Assembly (NCBI RefSeq): GCF_900120195.1
Contig: NZ_LT635539.1
Span: 3,154,661 to 3,218,660 of the forward strand
DNA from: Blautia sp. Marseille-P3087
Lineage (GTDB): Bacteria; Bacillota; Clostridia; Lachnospirales; Lachnospiraceae
DNA length: 64,000 nt
Reading direction: 5' to 3'
Positions 40,157-49,715 of the stretch are shown piece by piece (positions within the stretch are counted from its first letter, which is position 1; each line of letters opens with the position of its first letter). Both the position numbers and the translations under genes were made by a program. The notes below the pieces were generated by a model. It had not been told where the DNA came from, made no database searches, and saw nothing but the letters and a program-made list of their open reading frames with translations.

Positions 40157-41521
40157 ATGAGTCTGATACATAGATACCAGAGCAACGGTTACAACATTGT
40201 TCTGGATATTAACAGTGGGTGCATTCATCTGGTAGATCTTGTGACATATGAAGTACTTCCTTTTATGGAGGAGGGACTGTCAGAGCAGGAGATCGTAGAC
40301 AGACTGAAGGATCAGTATCCGGAAGCTGATATCCGTACTTCCGTTTCTGAATGTGAGAAGCTGAAAGAGCAGGGTATGCTGTTTACCAGAGATGTATACG
40401 AAAATATAATAGAAGAATTTACTGAAAATCGACAGACAGTAGTCAAAGCGCTGTGCCTGCACATTGCCCACGACTGTAATCTGGCCTGTCGATACTGCTT
40501 TGCCGAGGAAGGCGAATATCATGGAAGAAGAGCGCTGATGTCTTTTGAAGTAGGAAAGAAAGCACTTGATTTCCTGATTGCGAATTCGGGTTCCAGAAAG
40601 AATCTGGAAGTCGATTTCTTCGGAGGAGAGCCGCTGATGAACTGGCAGGTTGTCAAGGATCTGGTGGCATACGGAAGAGAGCAGGAGAAGCTGCACAATA
40701 AGAAATTCCGTTTTACACTGACAACAAACGGTGTACTTCTCAATGACGAAGTTATGGAATTCTGCAACAAAGAAATGGGAAATGTTGTTCTCAGTGTAGA
40801 TGGACGTAAAGAGGTTCATGACTACATGAGACCATTCCGTAAAGGTGCAGGAAGCTACGATCTGATTATTCCGAAATTCCAGAAATTTGCAGAATCCAGA
40901 AATCAGGACAAGTATTATGTGCGTGGTACCTTTACCCATCACAATCTTGATTTTTCAAAGGATGTTCTGCATCTTGCAGATCTCGGATTCAAACAGATCT
41001 CTGTAGAGCCGGTTGTGGCTGCTGATACAGAGGAGTATGCAATCAGAGAAGAAGACATTCCGCAGATTAAGGAAGAATATGATGCACTGGCAAAAGAAAT
41101 GATAGCCAGGGAAAAAGCCGGCAAGGGATTCAATTTCTTCCACTTTATGATCGATCTTACAGGTGGTCCATGTGTTTACAAACGTCTGTCCGGATGTGGC
41201 TCAGGTACCGAATATCTGGCTGTAACACCGTGGGGTGATTTTTATCCGTGCCATCAGTTTGTTGGTGAAGAACAGTTCCTTATGGGAAATGTGGATGAGG
41301 GAATCACCAGACCGGAGATCCGTGATCAGTTCGGTAAATGCAACGTTTACACAAAAGAAGCTTGTAAGGATTGTTTTGCAAGATTTTACTGCAGTGGTGG
41401 CTGTGCTGCCAATGCATATCATTTCCAGAAAGATATTAATGGCAATTATGGTATCGGATGCGAACTTCAGCGTAAGAGAGTGGAGTGCGCAATCATGATA
41501 AAGGCCGCGTTAGCGGAATAA
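40157..41521 (+). CDS. scfB: SCIFF radical SAM maturase with SPASM domain
   Basis: 454 residues. An N-terminal precursor-binding (RRE-like) region spans about 1-90. The radical SAM cluster motif is C-x3-C-x2-C in AHDCNLACRYCFAEEG, with the SAM-binding region VDFFGGEPLMNWQ. The C-terminal SPASM/twitch domain carries Cys in LSGCGSGTEYLAVTPWGDFY, YPCHQFVG, CNVYTKEACKDCFARFYCSG and IGCELQR for auxiliary 4Fe-4S clusters. It installs thioether bonds in the SCIFF peptide encoded 125 bp upstream. Length and all motifs are standard. Confidence 0.95.
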   Translation: MSLIHRYQSNGYNIVLDINSGCIHLVDLVTYEVLPFMEEGLSEQEIVDRLKDQYPEADIRTSVSECEKLKEQGMLFTRDVYENIIEEFTENRQTVVKALCLHIAHDCNLACRYCFAEEGEYHGRRALMSFEVGKKALDFLIANSGSRKNLEVDFFGGEPLMNWQVVKDLVAYGREQEKLHNKKFRFTLTTNGVLLNDEVMEFCNKEMGNVVLSVDGRKEVHDYMRPFRKGAGSYDLIIPKFQKFAESRNQDKYYVRGTFTHHNLDFSKDVLHLADLGFKQISVEPVVAADTEEYAIREEDIPQIKEEYDALAKEMIAREKAGKGFNFFHFMIDLTGGPCVYKRLSGCGSGTEYLAVTPWGDFYPCHQFVGEEQFLMGNVDEGITRPEIRDQFGKCNVYTKEACKDCFARFYCSGGCAANAYHFQKDINGNYGIGCELQRKRVECAIMIKAALAE

Positions 41522-41545
41522 AATAATGTAAGAAGGGAAAGAACA

Positions 41546-43957
41546 ATGAAGAAAAACAGAGCAATCGTTGTACTGCTTCTGACCGCCATTATCACAGTCT
41601 TTCTGTGTTACACGGCCGGAGTAGGCATCGGACCTACCGGAACCGGTTCAGCGACGAATATTAAGACCGGTCTGGATCTGTCTGGTGGTGTCAGTATCAC
41701 TTATCAGGCAAAAGACAGTAACCCGAGTGCTGAAGACATGTCAGATACTGTATATAAGCTCCAGAAGCGTGTGGAACAGTACAGTACTGAAGCGCAGGTG
41801 TACAAAGAAGGAAACGACCGTATCGCTGTTGAAATCCCGGGTGTTACAGATGCTGATGCAATCCTGAATGACCTTGGTAAACCAGGTTCCCTGTGCTTTA
41901 TCACAGCAGAAGATGACGACGGCAATGCAAACTTTACCAGCACAGGAAGCGGTTATGTACTTGCAAGAAGTCTTGACGAGATCCGTGAAGCAGGATCTGT
42001 CGTTCTGGAAGGTACAGACGTGAAGGATGCGCAGGGTGGTGCATTCCAGTCTGACAAAAACAGTTCCAGAGAATATGCCGTAAGCCTGACACTTACCGAT
42101 GAGGGTAAGACAAAATTTGCAGATGCAACAGAGGCAAACGTCGGCAAACAGATCGCAATCGTTTATGATAACCAGATTTTAAGTGCACCGAAGGTAAATG
42201 AAGCAATCACAGGTGGACAGGCGCAGATCACAGGTATGGCTGATGTAGAAGAAGCACAGAACCTTGCTTCCTATATCCGTATCGGTTCTCTGAGCATCGA
42301 GCTTGAAGAGCTTCGTTCCAGCGTTGTTGCTGCACAGCTTGGTGAAGAAGCAATTTCCACAAGTGTAATGGCAGGTCTGATCGGTCTGATCATCGTAATT
42401 ATCTTTATGATCATTATGTACCGTCTGCCGGGCGTCGTTGCCGGTGTGGCACTGATTCTGTATACGGCAATCGTACTGATCACATTAAATGCATTTGACA
42501 TTACACTGACTCTTCCGGGTATCGCAGGTATCATTCTTGGTATTGGTATGGCGGTCGATGCAAACGTTATTATTTATGCTCGTATTCAGGAAGAAATTGC
42601 AGCAGGAAATTCTGTAAGAGCTTCTATCAAGTCAGGATTCTCCAAAGCGTTCAGTGCAATCTTCGATGGAAACATTACAACCCTGATCGCATCACTGGTA
42701 CTGATGTGGCTTGGTTCCGGTACTGTTAAGGGCTTTGCTTATACACTGGCACTTGGTATCGTTGTCTCCATGTTCACAGCTCTGGTTGTTTCCAGATTTG
42801 TAATGAATGCACTTTATGCAGTTGGCTTCCACGATGAAAAATTCTACGGCCGTGCAAAACAGCGTAAAATATTCAACATCGTTGGTAAACGTAAAGTTTT
42901 CTTTATTATTTCCATCGTTCTGATTCTGAGTGGTCCGGTTGCAATGCTTATTCATCATAATGTAGATGGAACAGCATTAAACTATGCGCTTGATTTCTCA
43001 GGTGGTACAGCAACAACTGTAACATTCAACGAAGATATGGATATCAAGCAGATTGATTCTGAAGTAACTCCTGTTGTAGAGGAAGTTACCGGAGATAAGA
43101 ACGTACAGCCTACAAAGGTTGTCGGAACAAATCAGGTAGTGATCAAAACACGTACTCTTTCTCAGGCAGAACGTGAAAAACTGGATCAGGCACTGGTTGA
43201 CAAGTTCGACGTAGATGAATCTCTGATCGCGACAGAGAGTATTTCTTCCACAGTAAGTTCTGAAATGAGAAGAGATGCGGTTGTCGCTGTAATTGTTGCT
43301 ACACTCTGTATGCTTGTTTATATCTGGTTCCGTTTCAAGGATATTCGTTTTGCAAGCAGTGCGGTACTCGCATTACTGCATGACGTTCTGGTTGTATTTG
43401 CGTTCTATGGAATCTCCAGAATTTCCGTAGGTAATACCTTCATCGCCTGCATGCTTACGATTGTAGGTTATTCTATCAACGCGACGATCGTCATCTTCGA
43501 CCGTATCCGTGAGAATACGAAGGGCAGCAGAGCAAAACTTGATGAGATCGTTAATGAAAGTATCACACAGACACTTACAAGAAGTATGTACACTTCCTTT
43601 ACCACATTTGTTATGGTAGCAGTTCTGTACATTCTGGGTGTATCTTCCATTCGTGAATTTGCAGCACCTCTTATGGTAGGCGTTATTTGCGGTGCATATT
43701 CTTCTGTCTGCATCACAGGTGCTTTGTGGCTGGTAATGAAACGTTATTACAGAAAACCGGTTCCACAGGCTGCGATTGCAGCAAAGACAGCTGCTTCCTC
43801 TGCAAAACAGAATAACTCTGGTAAGCAGAACAGCCAGCCGGCCAAAAAGGATCCAACACAGCCAAAGAAGAAAAACCGTAAAAGAGTAGCGGAAAGACTT
43901 GCAGCGCAGGAAGCAGCAGCGAAAGAAAATGCTTCTGGTGAAGAAAAGTCCAAATAA
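41546..43957 (+). CDS. secDF: Fused protein translocase subunit SecDF
   Basis: 803 residues. The SecD half has the first helix, the P1 region (IKTGLDLSGGVSITYQAKDS; RIAVEIPGVTDADAI; GQAQITGMADVEEAQNLA) and helices ending PGIAGIILGIGMAVDANVII. The SecF half starts about 450 (LNYALDFSGGTATTVTF), with the conserved VGYSINATIVIFDRIRENT. It uses the proton gradient to pull exported proteins out of SecYEG. The fused form is usual in Clostridia. The C-terminal 60 residues are a basic Lys/Gln/Ala tail in the cytoplasm. It follows scfB by 24 bp and may share its message. Confidence 0.95.
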   Translation: MKKNRAIVVLLLTAIITVFLCYTAGVGIGPTGTGSATNIKTGLDLSGGVSITYQAKDSNPSAEDMSDTVYKLQKRVEQYSTEAQVYKEGNDRIAVEIPGVTDADAILNDLGKPGSLCFITAEDDDGNANFTSTGSGYVLARSLDEIREAGSVVLEGTDVKDAQGGAFQSDKNSSREYAVSLTLTDEGKTKFADATEANVGKQIAIVYDNQILSAPKVNEAITGGQAQITGMADVEEAQNLASYIRIGSLSIELEELRSSVVAAQLGEEAISTSVMAGLIGLIIVIIFMIIMYRLPGVVAGVALILYTAIVLITLNAFDITLTLPGIAGIILGIGMAVDANVIIYARIQEEIAAGNSVRASIKSGFSKAFSAIFDGNITTLIASLVLMWLGSGTVKGFAYTLALGIVVSMFTALVVSRFVMNALYAVGFHDEKFYGRAKQRKIFNIVGKRKVFFIISIVLILSGPVAMLIHHNVDGTALNYALDFSGGTATTVTFNEDMDIKQIDSEVTPVVEEVTGDKNVQPTKVVGTNQVVIKTRTLSQAEREKLDQALVDKFDVDESLIATESISSTVSSEMRRDAVVAVIVATLCMLVYIWFRFKDIRFASSAVLALLHDVLVVFAFYGISRISVGNTFIACMLTIVGYSINATIVIFDRIRENTKGSRAKLDEIVNESITQTLTRSMYTSFTTFVMVAVLYILGVSSIREFAAPLMVGVICGAYSSVCITGALWLVMKRYYRKPVPQAAIAAKTAASSAKQNNSGKQNSQPAKKDPTQPKKKNRKRVAERLAAQEAAAKENASGEEKSK

Positions 43958-43975
43958 TGAAATAAAAGAAATTAG

Positions 43976-44009
43976 GTTCCCGGGACAGATATTTGCCCCG
44001 GGAATTGTT
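43976..44009 (+). terminator. Intrinsic terminator after secDF
   Basis: TTCCCGGG-ACAGATATTTGC-CCCGGGAA then TTGTTCT. Confidence 0.65.
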
Positions 44010-44060
44010 CTATCTGGAGTAAAGAAATGCGCATATTTCAAAGGGGGCAGAGGAGAATAC

Positions 44061-45773
44061 ATGGAAAAATGGATGGTATATGCCAAAAAGGCGGATTTTC
44101 AGGGGATTGGCAGGAAATTCGGAATCGATCCTGTGATTGCCCGGCTTATTCGAAATCGTGATGTAGACGGAGAAGAGGCAATACAGTCATATCTTCATGG
44201 AACACTTGAAGAGCTTCCATCGCCATGGCTTATGAAAGATATAGGCAAGGCAGTGGAAATTTTGAGAACAAAAATTGCAGAAAATAAAAAAATTCGTATT
44301 ATCGGTGATTACGATATTGACGGTGTGACGGCTACCTGTATTTTACTGAAAGGGCTGAGATATCTGGGGGCACAGGTGGATACCTGTATTCCCGACAGAA
44401 TTAAAGACGGATACGGGCTTCATGAACAGTTGATTGATCAGGCAGCAGAAGATGGGATTGATACGATCGTGACCTGTGATAATGGTATCGCGGCAGCGGA
44501 TGAGATTGCAGATGCCAGACACAGAGGGATGACCGTGGTTTTGACGGATCATCATGACGTTCCATTTCGAGACAGCGAAAACGGACGTGAATGGTTTATA
44601 CCGTGTGCGGATGCAGTGATCAATCCGAAGCAGCAGGATTGTCCATATCCTAACAAAAATATCTGCGGCGCAGTCGTAGCATGGAAACTGATCTGGGCAC
44701 TGTATGAAAAGACAGGTATTGATAAGTCCGAGATATTGGACTTTACAGAACTTGCAGCGATTGCAACAGTTGGTGATGTAATGGATCTGCAGGGAGAAAA
44801 CAGAATCATTGTAAAGCATGGTCTCAGACAGCTGGCGAGTACATTAAGACCGGGGCTGCAGGCGCTGATCAGGGTAAATAATCTGGAAGGAGCAGAAATC
44901 ACAGCCTATCATGTGGGATTTGTACTCGGACCATGCATCAATGCAAGTGGGCGTCTTGATACTGCGACAAGAGCGCTGGCGCTTTTGTGCGCGGAAAAAA
45001 GAGAAGAGGCTGAGAAGCTTGCGGGTGATCTTTATGATCTGAATCAGAGCAGAAAGGCAATGACAGAACAGGGAAAAGAACGGGCAATAGAAGAAATCGA
45101 GATCAGGGGACTGAATAAAGACCGGGTTCTTGTCGTTTACCTCTCGGAATGTCATGAAAGTCTTGCGGGAATTATTGCCGGGCGTATCCGTGAACTGTAC
45201 CATAAACCTTCCTTTGTGCTGACAAAAGCGGAAAATGGGGTAAAAGGAAGTGGACGCTCGATAGAAGCATATTCGATGTATGAGGAACTTGTCAAATGCA
45301 GTGATCTACTGACACAGTTCGGTGGACATCCGATGGCAGCAGGACTTTCGATGGCGGAAGAAAATATTGAAAGATTCAGGAAGAGGCTTAATGAAAACTG
45401 CACATTGAGTGAGGAAGATCTCATACCGACAGTTATGATCGATGTGCCGATGCCGATTTCTTACCTGACAGAAACACTTATCGAAGAACTTAAAGTTCTG
45501 GAACCTTTTGGAAAGGGAAATACAAAACCGTTGTTTGCTCAGAAAAATCTGTGCGTTTCAAAATTGAGAATCTTTGGGAAAAACAGAAATGTAGCAAAAA
45601 TGACATTAACAGATGCAAATGGCATCTGGAAAGATGCGGTATTCTTTGGTGAAGCAGATGAATTTGCAGAATTTGTTTCAATGCATGATACCATATCTGT
45701 AACGTACTACCCTGAAATCAATGAATATCAGGGCAGAAGAACGTTACAGGTTGTGATCAGAAATTATTGTTGA
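44061..45773 (+). CDS. recJ: Single-stranded-DNA exonuclease RecJ
   Basis: 570 residues from ATG 44061 (RBS AGAGGAGA); in-frame codons upstream cross the terminator. DHH-family motifs: IRIIGDYDIDGVTATCILLK (motif I, about 82), IVTCDNGIAAADEI, VVLTDHHDVPF (DHH, about 162), NPKQQDCPYPNKNICGAVVA and LAAIATVGDVMDL. DHHA1 follows with GKGNTKPLF-type C-terminal elements (HESLAGIIAGRIRE; KGSGRSIEAY; GGHPMAAGLSM). The enzyme degrades single-stranded DNA 5' to 3' in recombination and repair. It converges with pilT, with only 6 bp between the stops. Confidence 0.95.
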   Translation: MEKWMVYAKKADFQGIGRKFGIDPVIARLIRNRDVDGEEAIQSYLHGTLEELPSPWLMKDIGKAVEILRTKIAENKKIRIIGDYDIDGVTATCILLKGLRYLGAQVDTCIPDRIKDGYGLHEQLIDQAAEDGIDTIVTCDNGIAAADEIADARHRGMTVVLTDHHDVPFRDSENGREWFIPCADAVINPKQQDCPYPNKNICGAVVAWKLIWALYEKTGIDKSEILDFTELAAIATVGDVMDLQGENRIIVKHGLRQLASTLRPGLQALIRVNNLEGAEITAYHVGFVLGPCINASGRLDTATRALALLCAEKREEAEKLAGDLYDLNQSRKAMTEQGKERAIEEIEIRGLNKDRVLVVYLSECHESLAGIIAGRIRELYHKPSFVLTKAENGVKGSGRSIEAYSMYEELVKCSDLLTQFGGHPMAAGLSMAEENIERFRKRLNENCTLSEEDLIPTVMIDVPMPISYLTETLIEELKVLEPFGKGNTKPLFAQKNLCVSKLRIFGKNRNVAKMTLTDANGIWKDAVFFGEADEFAEFVSMHDTISVTYYPEINEYQGRRTLQVVIRNYC

Positions 45774-45779
45774 TATATA

Positions 45780-46844
45780 TTATACAAGTTTGTGGCGGAT
45801 CATATCAGGATTCAGTGCATATTTGATTGCGGTATCCTTATGGATCCGCCCTTGTTTATACAGCTCTACAAGACTGTAATCCATGGAACGCATCTGGTCT
45901 TGGGAGGAGGAAGCAATGACACCTTCAATCTGATGCAGTTTATTGTCACGGATCATATTACGGATCGCAGGTGTAAGGCGCATAACTTCAAACACAGGAA
46001 TAACCTTTCCGTTTACATCAGGAATCAGCTGCTGGGAAATGACTGCCTGCAGAACCATGGAAAGCTGTACGATGATCTGATGCTGCTGCGCCGGTTCAAA
46101 AACATCTATGATACGGCTGATGGAGTTTGCGGCACCGAGCGTATGCAGGCTGGAAAGCACAAGATGACCGGTCTCGGCAGCGGTCATTGCCGTCTGGATC
46201 GTTTCATGATCCCTCATTTCACCCAGTAAAATAACATCCGGACTCTGACGCAGAGTGGCGCGAAGAGATGTCAGATAGTTTTCTGTATCTGTGCAGATCT
46301 CACGCTGACTGACAATACAGCGGTCGTGTCGATGCAGATATTCGAGCGGATCTTCCAGAGTGATGATATGCCCCTCTCTGGAATGATTAATTCGGTCGAT
46401 CAGGCAAGCCATAGTTGTTGATTTTCCACTTCCGGCAGAACCGGTTACAAGAACCATGCCTTTGGTATAATCAGCAGTCTGCATAACATCATCCGGGATA
46501 GAGAGTTCTGACGGATCCGGTAAGCGGAATGCAATCACACGTATAACAGCGGCCAGTGAACCGCGCTGTTTATAGGCGTTGATCCTGAATCTGGAAAGAC
46601 CGGGGATGGAAAAAGAAAAATCGTCATCCCCGGTATTCAGAAGGTGATTGATGTCGCGGTTGTTTGCCATCTGATAAATGCATTCGAGAATCTGTTTTGT
46701 ATCATCCGGCATTAAACGTTCTCCAAAATCAGTAAGATGACCGTCCACTTTAATGGACAGCGGACGACCGGCAATAATAAAGATATCAGACGCATGCTGG
46801 TTTGCGGCAGTTGTAAGAAATTCCAGTGTTTGTTCATTTGTCAT
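45780..46844 (-). CDS. pilT: PilT-like type IV pilus retraction ATPase
   Basis: 354 residues. The N-terminal PAS-like N1 domain (ASDIFIIAGRPLSIKVDGHL) is followed by the secretion ATPase core: Walker A VTGSAGSGKSTTMACLID, Asp box ITLEDPLEYLHRHDRCIVSQ, Walker B DVILLGEMRDHETIQTAMTA, and His box LVLSSLHTLGAANSISRIID. Length and order match PilT hexamers that depolymerise pili. It is the last gene of the leftward pseudopilin operon, overlapping the preceding gene by 4 bp. No PilB/GspE assembly ATPase is in the cluster. Confidence 0.9.
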   Translation of the reverse strand: MTNEQTLEFLTTAANQHASDIFIIAGRPLSIKVDGHLTDFGERLMPDDTKQILECIYQMANNRDINHLLNTGDDDFSFSIPGLSRFRINAYKQRGSLAAVIRVIAFRLPDPSELSIPDDVMQTADYTKGMVLVTGSAGSGKSTTMACLIDRINHSREGHIITLEDPLEYLHRHDRCIVSQREICTDTENYLTSLRATLRQSPDVILLGEMRDHETIQTAMTAAETGHLVLSSLHTLGAANSISRIIDVFEPAQQHQIIVQLSMVLQAVISQQLIPDVNGKVIPVFEVMRLTPAIRNMIRDNKLHQIEGVIASSSQDQMRSMDYSLVELYKQGRIHKDTAIKYALNPDMIRHKLV

Positions 46845-47332
46845 GATTGAGCTCCTTTGTATACAGGCTGATGGGTGTCAGGTGTCCATGATGCTGTATT
46901 GTCTGTTTTCCATTGTAATATTTCAATAAAAGGTTCTGTGTCCGAAGATGGGTACAGGACTTTTAATTTTACAGATAACTTCTGTGTATCAGATAACGCT
47001 TCCGAGAATGAAATAACATTCGCAGAAGAATCGTATGCGAGACCGTCAATTTCATCAGGAATCTGGCCGGCAAGTGAAAAGTAGGCATCTGGATCAGAAA
47101 CCTGATTGTAATCAGAAGTAAGCTGCTTTTGAATTGCTGTGACAGTTCCTGTGGCTTTTTCGCATGTCTTGTAATAAAGGTCGGTTTGTTGGACAGCAAA
47201 ATTGGAGGCTTGCAGTTCATCACGTGATTTCCCGAGTGTAAGAAGAGACAATACCGCGAGACAAAGTACAGAAAAAATAAGAAACAGCGACGGAATACCG
47301 GTTGCTGCAAAAAATGTTCGGTTGTGTTTCAT
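46841..47332 (-). CDS. Pilus-associated membrane protein (unknown)
   Basis: 163 residues: MKHNRTFFAATGIPS, one N-terminal helix (LFLIFSVLCLAVLSLLTLG), then a soluble domain of about 130 residues (DELQASNFAVQQTDLYYKTC; EILQWKTDNTASWTPD). The hydrophobic N-terminus plus coil resembles minor pseudopilins, though the usual Glu5 is absent. Overlaps pilT and the upstream gene by 4 bp each, so it is part of the pilus assembly unit. Confidence 0.65.
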   Translation of the reverse strand: MKHNRTFFAATGIPSLFLIFSVLCLAVLSLLTLGKSRDELQASNFAVQQTDLYYKTCEKATGTVTAIQKQLTSDYNQVSDPDAYFSLAGQIPDEIDGLAYDSSANVISFSEALSDTQKLSVKLKVLYPSSDTEPFIEILQWKTDNTASWTPDTHQPVYKGAQS

Positions 47333-47787
47333 GATTCTTCCTCCTTAAGAGCAGACTGGATGGAGGGAAAACGAAGTTCCGTGGAATGAAGCAGGGCATG
47401 ATCTGCATCCATCCGGTAGAAGGAAAGCATTCCTGCCTTTTCGTATCGGGAAGATGACAGTTCAAGAAGCATTTGATAGAAAGCATCCTGTTTCTCGCAG
47501 ATGTCCCAGTCGCTGTCATAATACCAGCTTACAGAAGAGGCAGCGGAAATACCGCCGAAAAGATACTGGATAAAACTGTCTGTACTTCCGTCACTTCCTT
47601 CCATAATCTCACTGACAGAAACAGTATGCGCCTGTATCTGTCGTCTTTCAACAGCCTGTACATGGTTCCCCGCGGCAGCTGCAAAAATACGGACACATGC
47701 AGCACTGGAAAGTGCAAGAAAAAGGAGGACAAAAATCATTTCCATCAAAAAAAGACTGTTTTTAGAATGTGATTGTATCGGTTTCAT
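47329..47787 (-). CDS. Pseudopilin-like protein
   Basis: 152 residues. The start KNSLFLMEMIFVLLFLALSSAACVRIFA is a hydrophobic N-helix with a Glu placed as in type IV pilins (L-F-L-M-E), followed by an alpha-helical neck and a small globular domain with GGISAASSVSWYYDSDWDIC. Probably a minor pilin of this cluster. Coupled to the next gene by a 4-bp overlap. Confidence 0.65.
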   Translation of the reverse strand: MKPIQSHSKNSLFLMEMIFVLLFLALSSAACVRIFAAAAGNHVQAVERRQIQAHTVSVSEIMEGSDGSTDSFIQYLFGGISAASSVSWYYDSDWDICEKQDAFYQMLLELSSSRYEKAGMLSFYRMDADHALLHSTELRFPSIQSALKEEES

Positions 47788-47798
47788 GTTACCTCCTT

Positions 47799-48281
47799 TT
47801 AATCTGCGCTGCTGTGCAGAAAGAATTCAGATGTGTTTCCGACAGTGCTTTGAAGAAAAATATAATAAAAACCGTTTCCTTTTTCTTCTATCTGAAAGTC
47901 TGACAGAGATGCGATTACGGTACCGGCATTTGCCTGTGCAGAAGATCCGGACGCGGTAAAAAGTTCTTTCAGGCTGCCGTCATCCAGATAAAGGTATGTG
48001 ATGTAGTCACGATTATTTATGGTATCACGAAAACATAAAGCCGGAATATCATTTAATTCATCCGTAAAAATACCATCCTGAACATCATGCTGCCGGAATT
48101 TTGTGGTGATATAGGAGGAAATGGTGCCCAGGTCTGTTTCGGAATCTGCTTTTTTGATGGATCGCTGATAAATCTGTGCAGAGAATAACAGCATGATCAG
48201 TAGAAACCGTACGAAGAGCCCGAACAGCAACAGCGAAAAAAGTCCGGATATCGGATGAGAAGTCTGTGCTGTCTTTTTCAT
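47799..48281 (-). CDS. DUF4860-like pseudopilin
   Basis: 160 residues: MKKTAQTSHPISGLFSLLLF, a single N-terminal helix ending LLIMLLFSAQIYQRSIKKAD, and a beta-rich domain (DIPALCFRDTINNRDYITYLY; EEKGNGFYYIFLQS). The layout matches DUF4860 proteins found in Clostridia pilus/secretion clusters. Overlaps the upstream gene by 4 bp. Confidence 0.7.
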   Translation of the reverse strand: MKKTAQTSHPISGLFSLLLFGLFVRFLLIMLLFSAQIYQRSIKKADSETDLGTISSYITTKFRQHDVQDGIFTDELNDIPALCFRDTINNRDYITYLYLDDGSLKELFTASGSSAQANAGTVIASLSDFQIEEKGNGFYYIFLQSTVGNTSEFFLHSSAD

Positions 48282-48640
48282 GATGCAGTATTCCTCCTTT
48301 CAAAATTTGTTCCTGTAAGTGGGATAACACTGATAGAAGGAAGAAGGTTGGAACCGTTAGGAACATATTCAATCACAAATCTGGAAGAGTCATAGATGAT
48401 GTGATAATCACTCAGAAGTTCGTCCAGACTTTCCGGATACTGCCCTTTCAGTGCGTAAGTACGAACCGCACCATTTTCCAGCGTCTGCAGCAGTGCACTC
48501 TGTTCTTTCTGGATCGTTGTATCAGAAGTCTGCCCGATTGCAATGAAAAAAACGAGGCCTACGCAGAGTAGCAGGAATAATGGGAAAAGAAGCGTGATAT
48601 TTTTAAAAAATTTTTCTTTACGGCTTTCAAAAAGCTTCAT
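48278..48640 (-). CDS. Small membrane protein of the pilus cluster
   Basis: 120 residues: a basic start (MKLFESRKEKFFKN), one helix (ITLLFPLFLLLCVGLVFFIA), then about 85 extracytoplasmic residues (LENGAVRTYALKGQYPESLD; SRFVIEYVPNGSNLLP). The YALKGQYPESLDELL segment is like the region after the helix in pseudopilins (GxYP). Probably a minor pseudopilin. Confidence 0.65.
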   Translation of the reverse strand: MKLFESRKEKFFKNITLLFPLFLLLCVGLVFFIAIGQTSDTTIQKEQSALLQTLENGAVRTYALKGQYPESLDELLSDYHIIYDSSRFVIEYVPNGSNLLPSISVIPLTGTNFERRNTAS

Positions 48641-48651
48641 AACAGATCACC

Positions 48652-49695
48652 TCACATTGCGATATCTGCAAGTACACCAAGAAGCGGCATCATAACAGAA
48701 AGCAGAACCAGACCTACCAGAAGCGAAAGAATTATGACAATGGTCGGCTCGATAACAGAAATTACGCGTGTGATCAGTGCGGAAGCATTGTTCTGATAGC
48801 GACTGGAAAGATCTGCGAAAGCCTCATCTGCGGTTCCGGACTGGAAAGCAACCACGATCAGTCGAATTTCCATGCCGCCCAAAAGTCCGGATTCTTTCAG
48901 AGCGTCAGAAAATGTACAGCCGGTATTCAGAAGATCAGCAGCTTTTTGAAGACGTTCCAAAACAAGTGGATGAGAAATCATCTGTGTAGCAAGCGCAAGA
49001 CTGGTTTCCGGTGTGAGCCCGCTTTTTTGTCCGAGCGCCAGTCCTTGTGCCATACGGCTGTAGTCGAGTGCAACCGGAATGTCACGAAGTACCGGAAGAT
49101 GCAGGACAATTTTTGCAAGCGTCTGCTGGCCTTTTTTATTAAGACAAAGAAACAGGATACATCCGATCAGGAGCGCAGCCAGAATCAGAAAAAAGGCAGA
49201 ATAACGAGTGATGATATTTCCGGCATTCAGAAGCCGACTGGAAAATCCGTTCATTTCCATTCCCATCTGCTGGAAAACCTGACGGAAGATCGGAAGTACC
49301 TTGACAAGAAGAACAACGATTACGATTCCCATCATACCGAGCATAAGAAGTGGGTAGGTGACTGCACTTCTGATCTGTTCGGAAGTTTCCTGTTCCTGTT
49401 CGTAATGTTCAGAAAGACTGTCCAGAATTTCATCAAGACACCCGGTTTGCTCGCCGGTTTTTATGTAAGCAGCCATAGAATCAGGAAAAAATCCTGAATC
49501 TGTGACAGCCTGGGATAAAGAACCTGTTTTTTCCATGGAAGACAGTAAATTGGAAAGAACTTCATGGTCTGTGTCGGTCGTACTTTCTTCCAGAAGAATA
49601 TGGAGACTTTCAAGCGGCCCCATTCCGGAATGAATCAGTACTCCAAGCTGTTGACAGAAATTGCAGAGTTCCTGTGCGGTAAGTTTATGTTTCAT
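48652..49695 (-). CDS. Type II secretion/type IV pilus inner-membrane protein GspF/PilC
   Basis: 347 residues from ATG 49695, selected for AAAAGGAGACC just upstream. Two repeats of the T2SF domain are visible: FCQQLGVLIHSGMGPLESLH...AAYIKTGEQTGCLDEILDSL and MAQGLALGQKSGLTPETSLA...IVVAFQSGTADEAFADLSS. Three membrane helices occur at about 125, 170 and 320. It forms the platform on which the ATPase acts. Essential to any pilus or pseudopilus, confirming the cluster's nature. Confidence 0.9.
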   Translation of the reverse strand: MKHKLTAQELCNFCQQLGVLIHSGMGPLESLHILLEESTTDTDHEVLSNLLSSMEKTGSLSQAVTDSGFFPDSMAAYIKTGEQTGCLDEILDSLSEHYEQEQETSEQIRSAVTYPLLMLGMMGIVIVVLLVKVLPIFRQVFQQMGMEMNGFSSRLLNAGNIITRYSAFFLILAALLIGCILFLCLNKKGQQTLAKIVLHLPVLRDIPVALDYSRMAQGLALGQKSGLTPETSLALATQMISHPLVLERLQKAADLLNTGCTFSDALKESGLLGGMEIRLIVVAFQSGTADEAFADLSSRYQNNASALITRVISVIEPTIVIILSLLVGLVLLSVMMPLLGVLADIAM

Positions 49696-49715
49696 AAAAA
49701 GGTCTCCTTTTGCCA

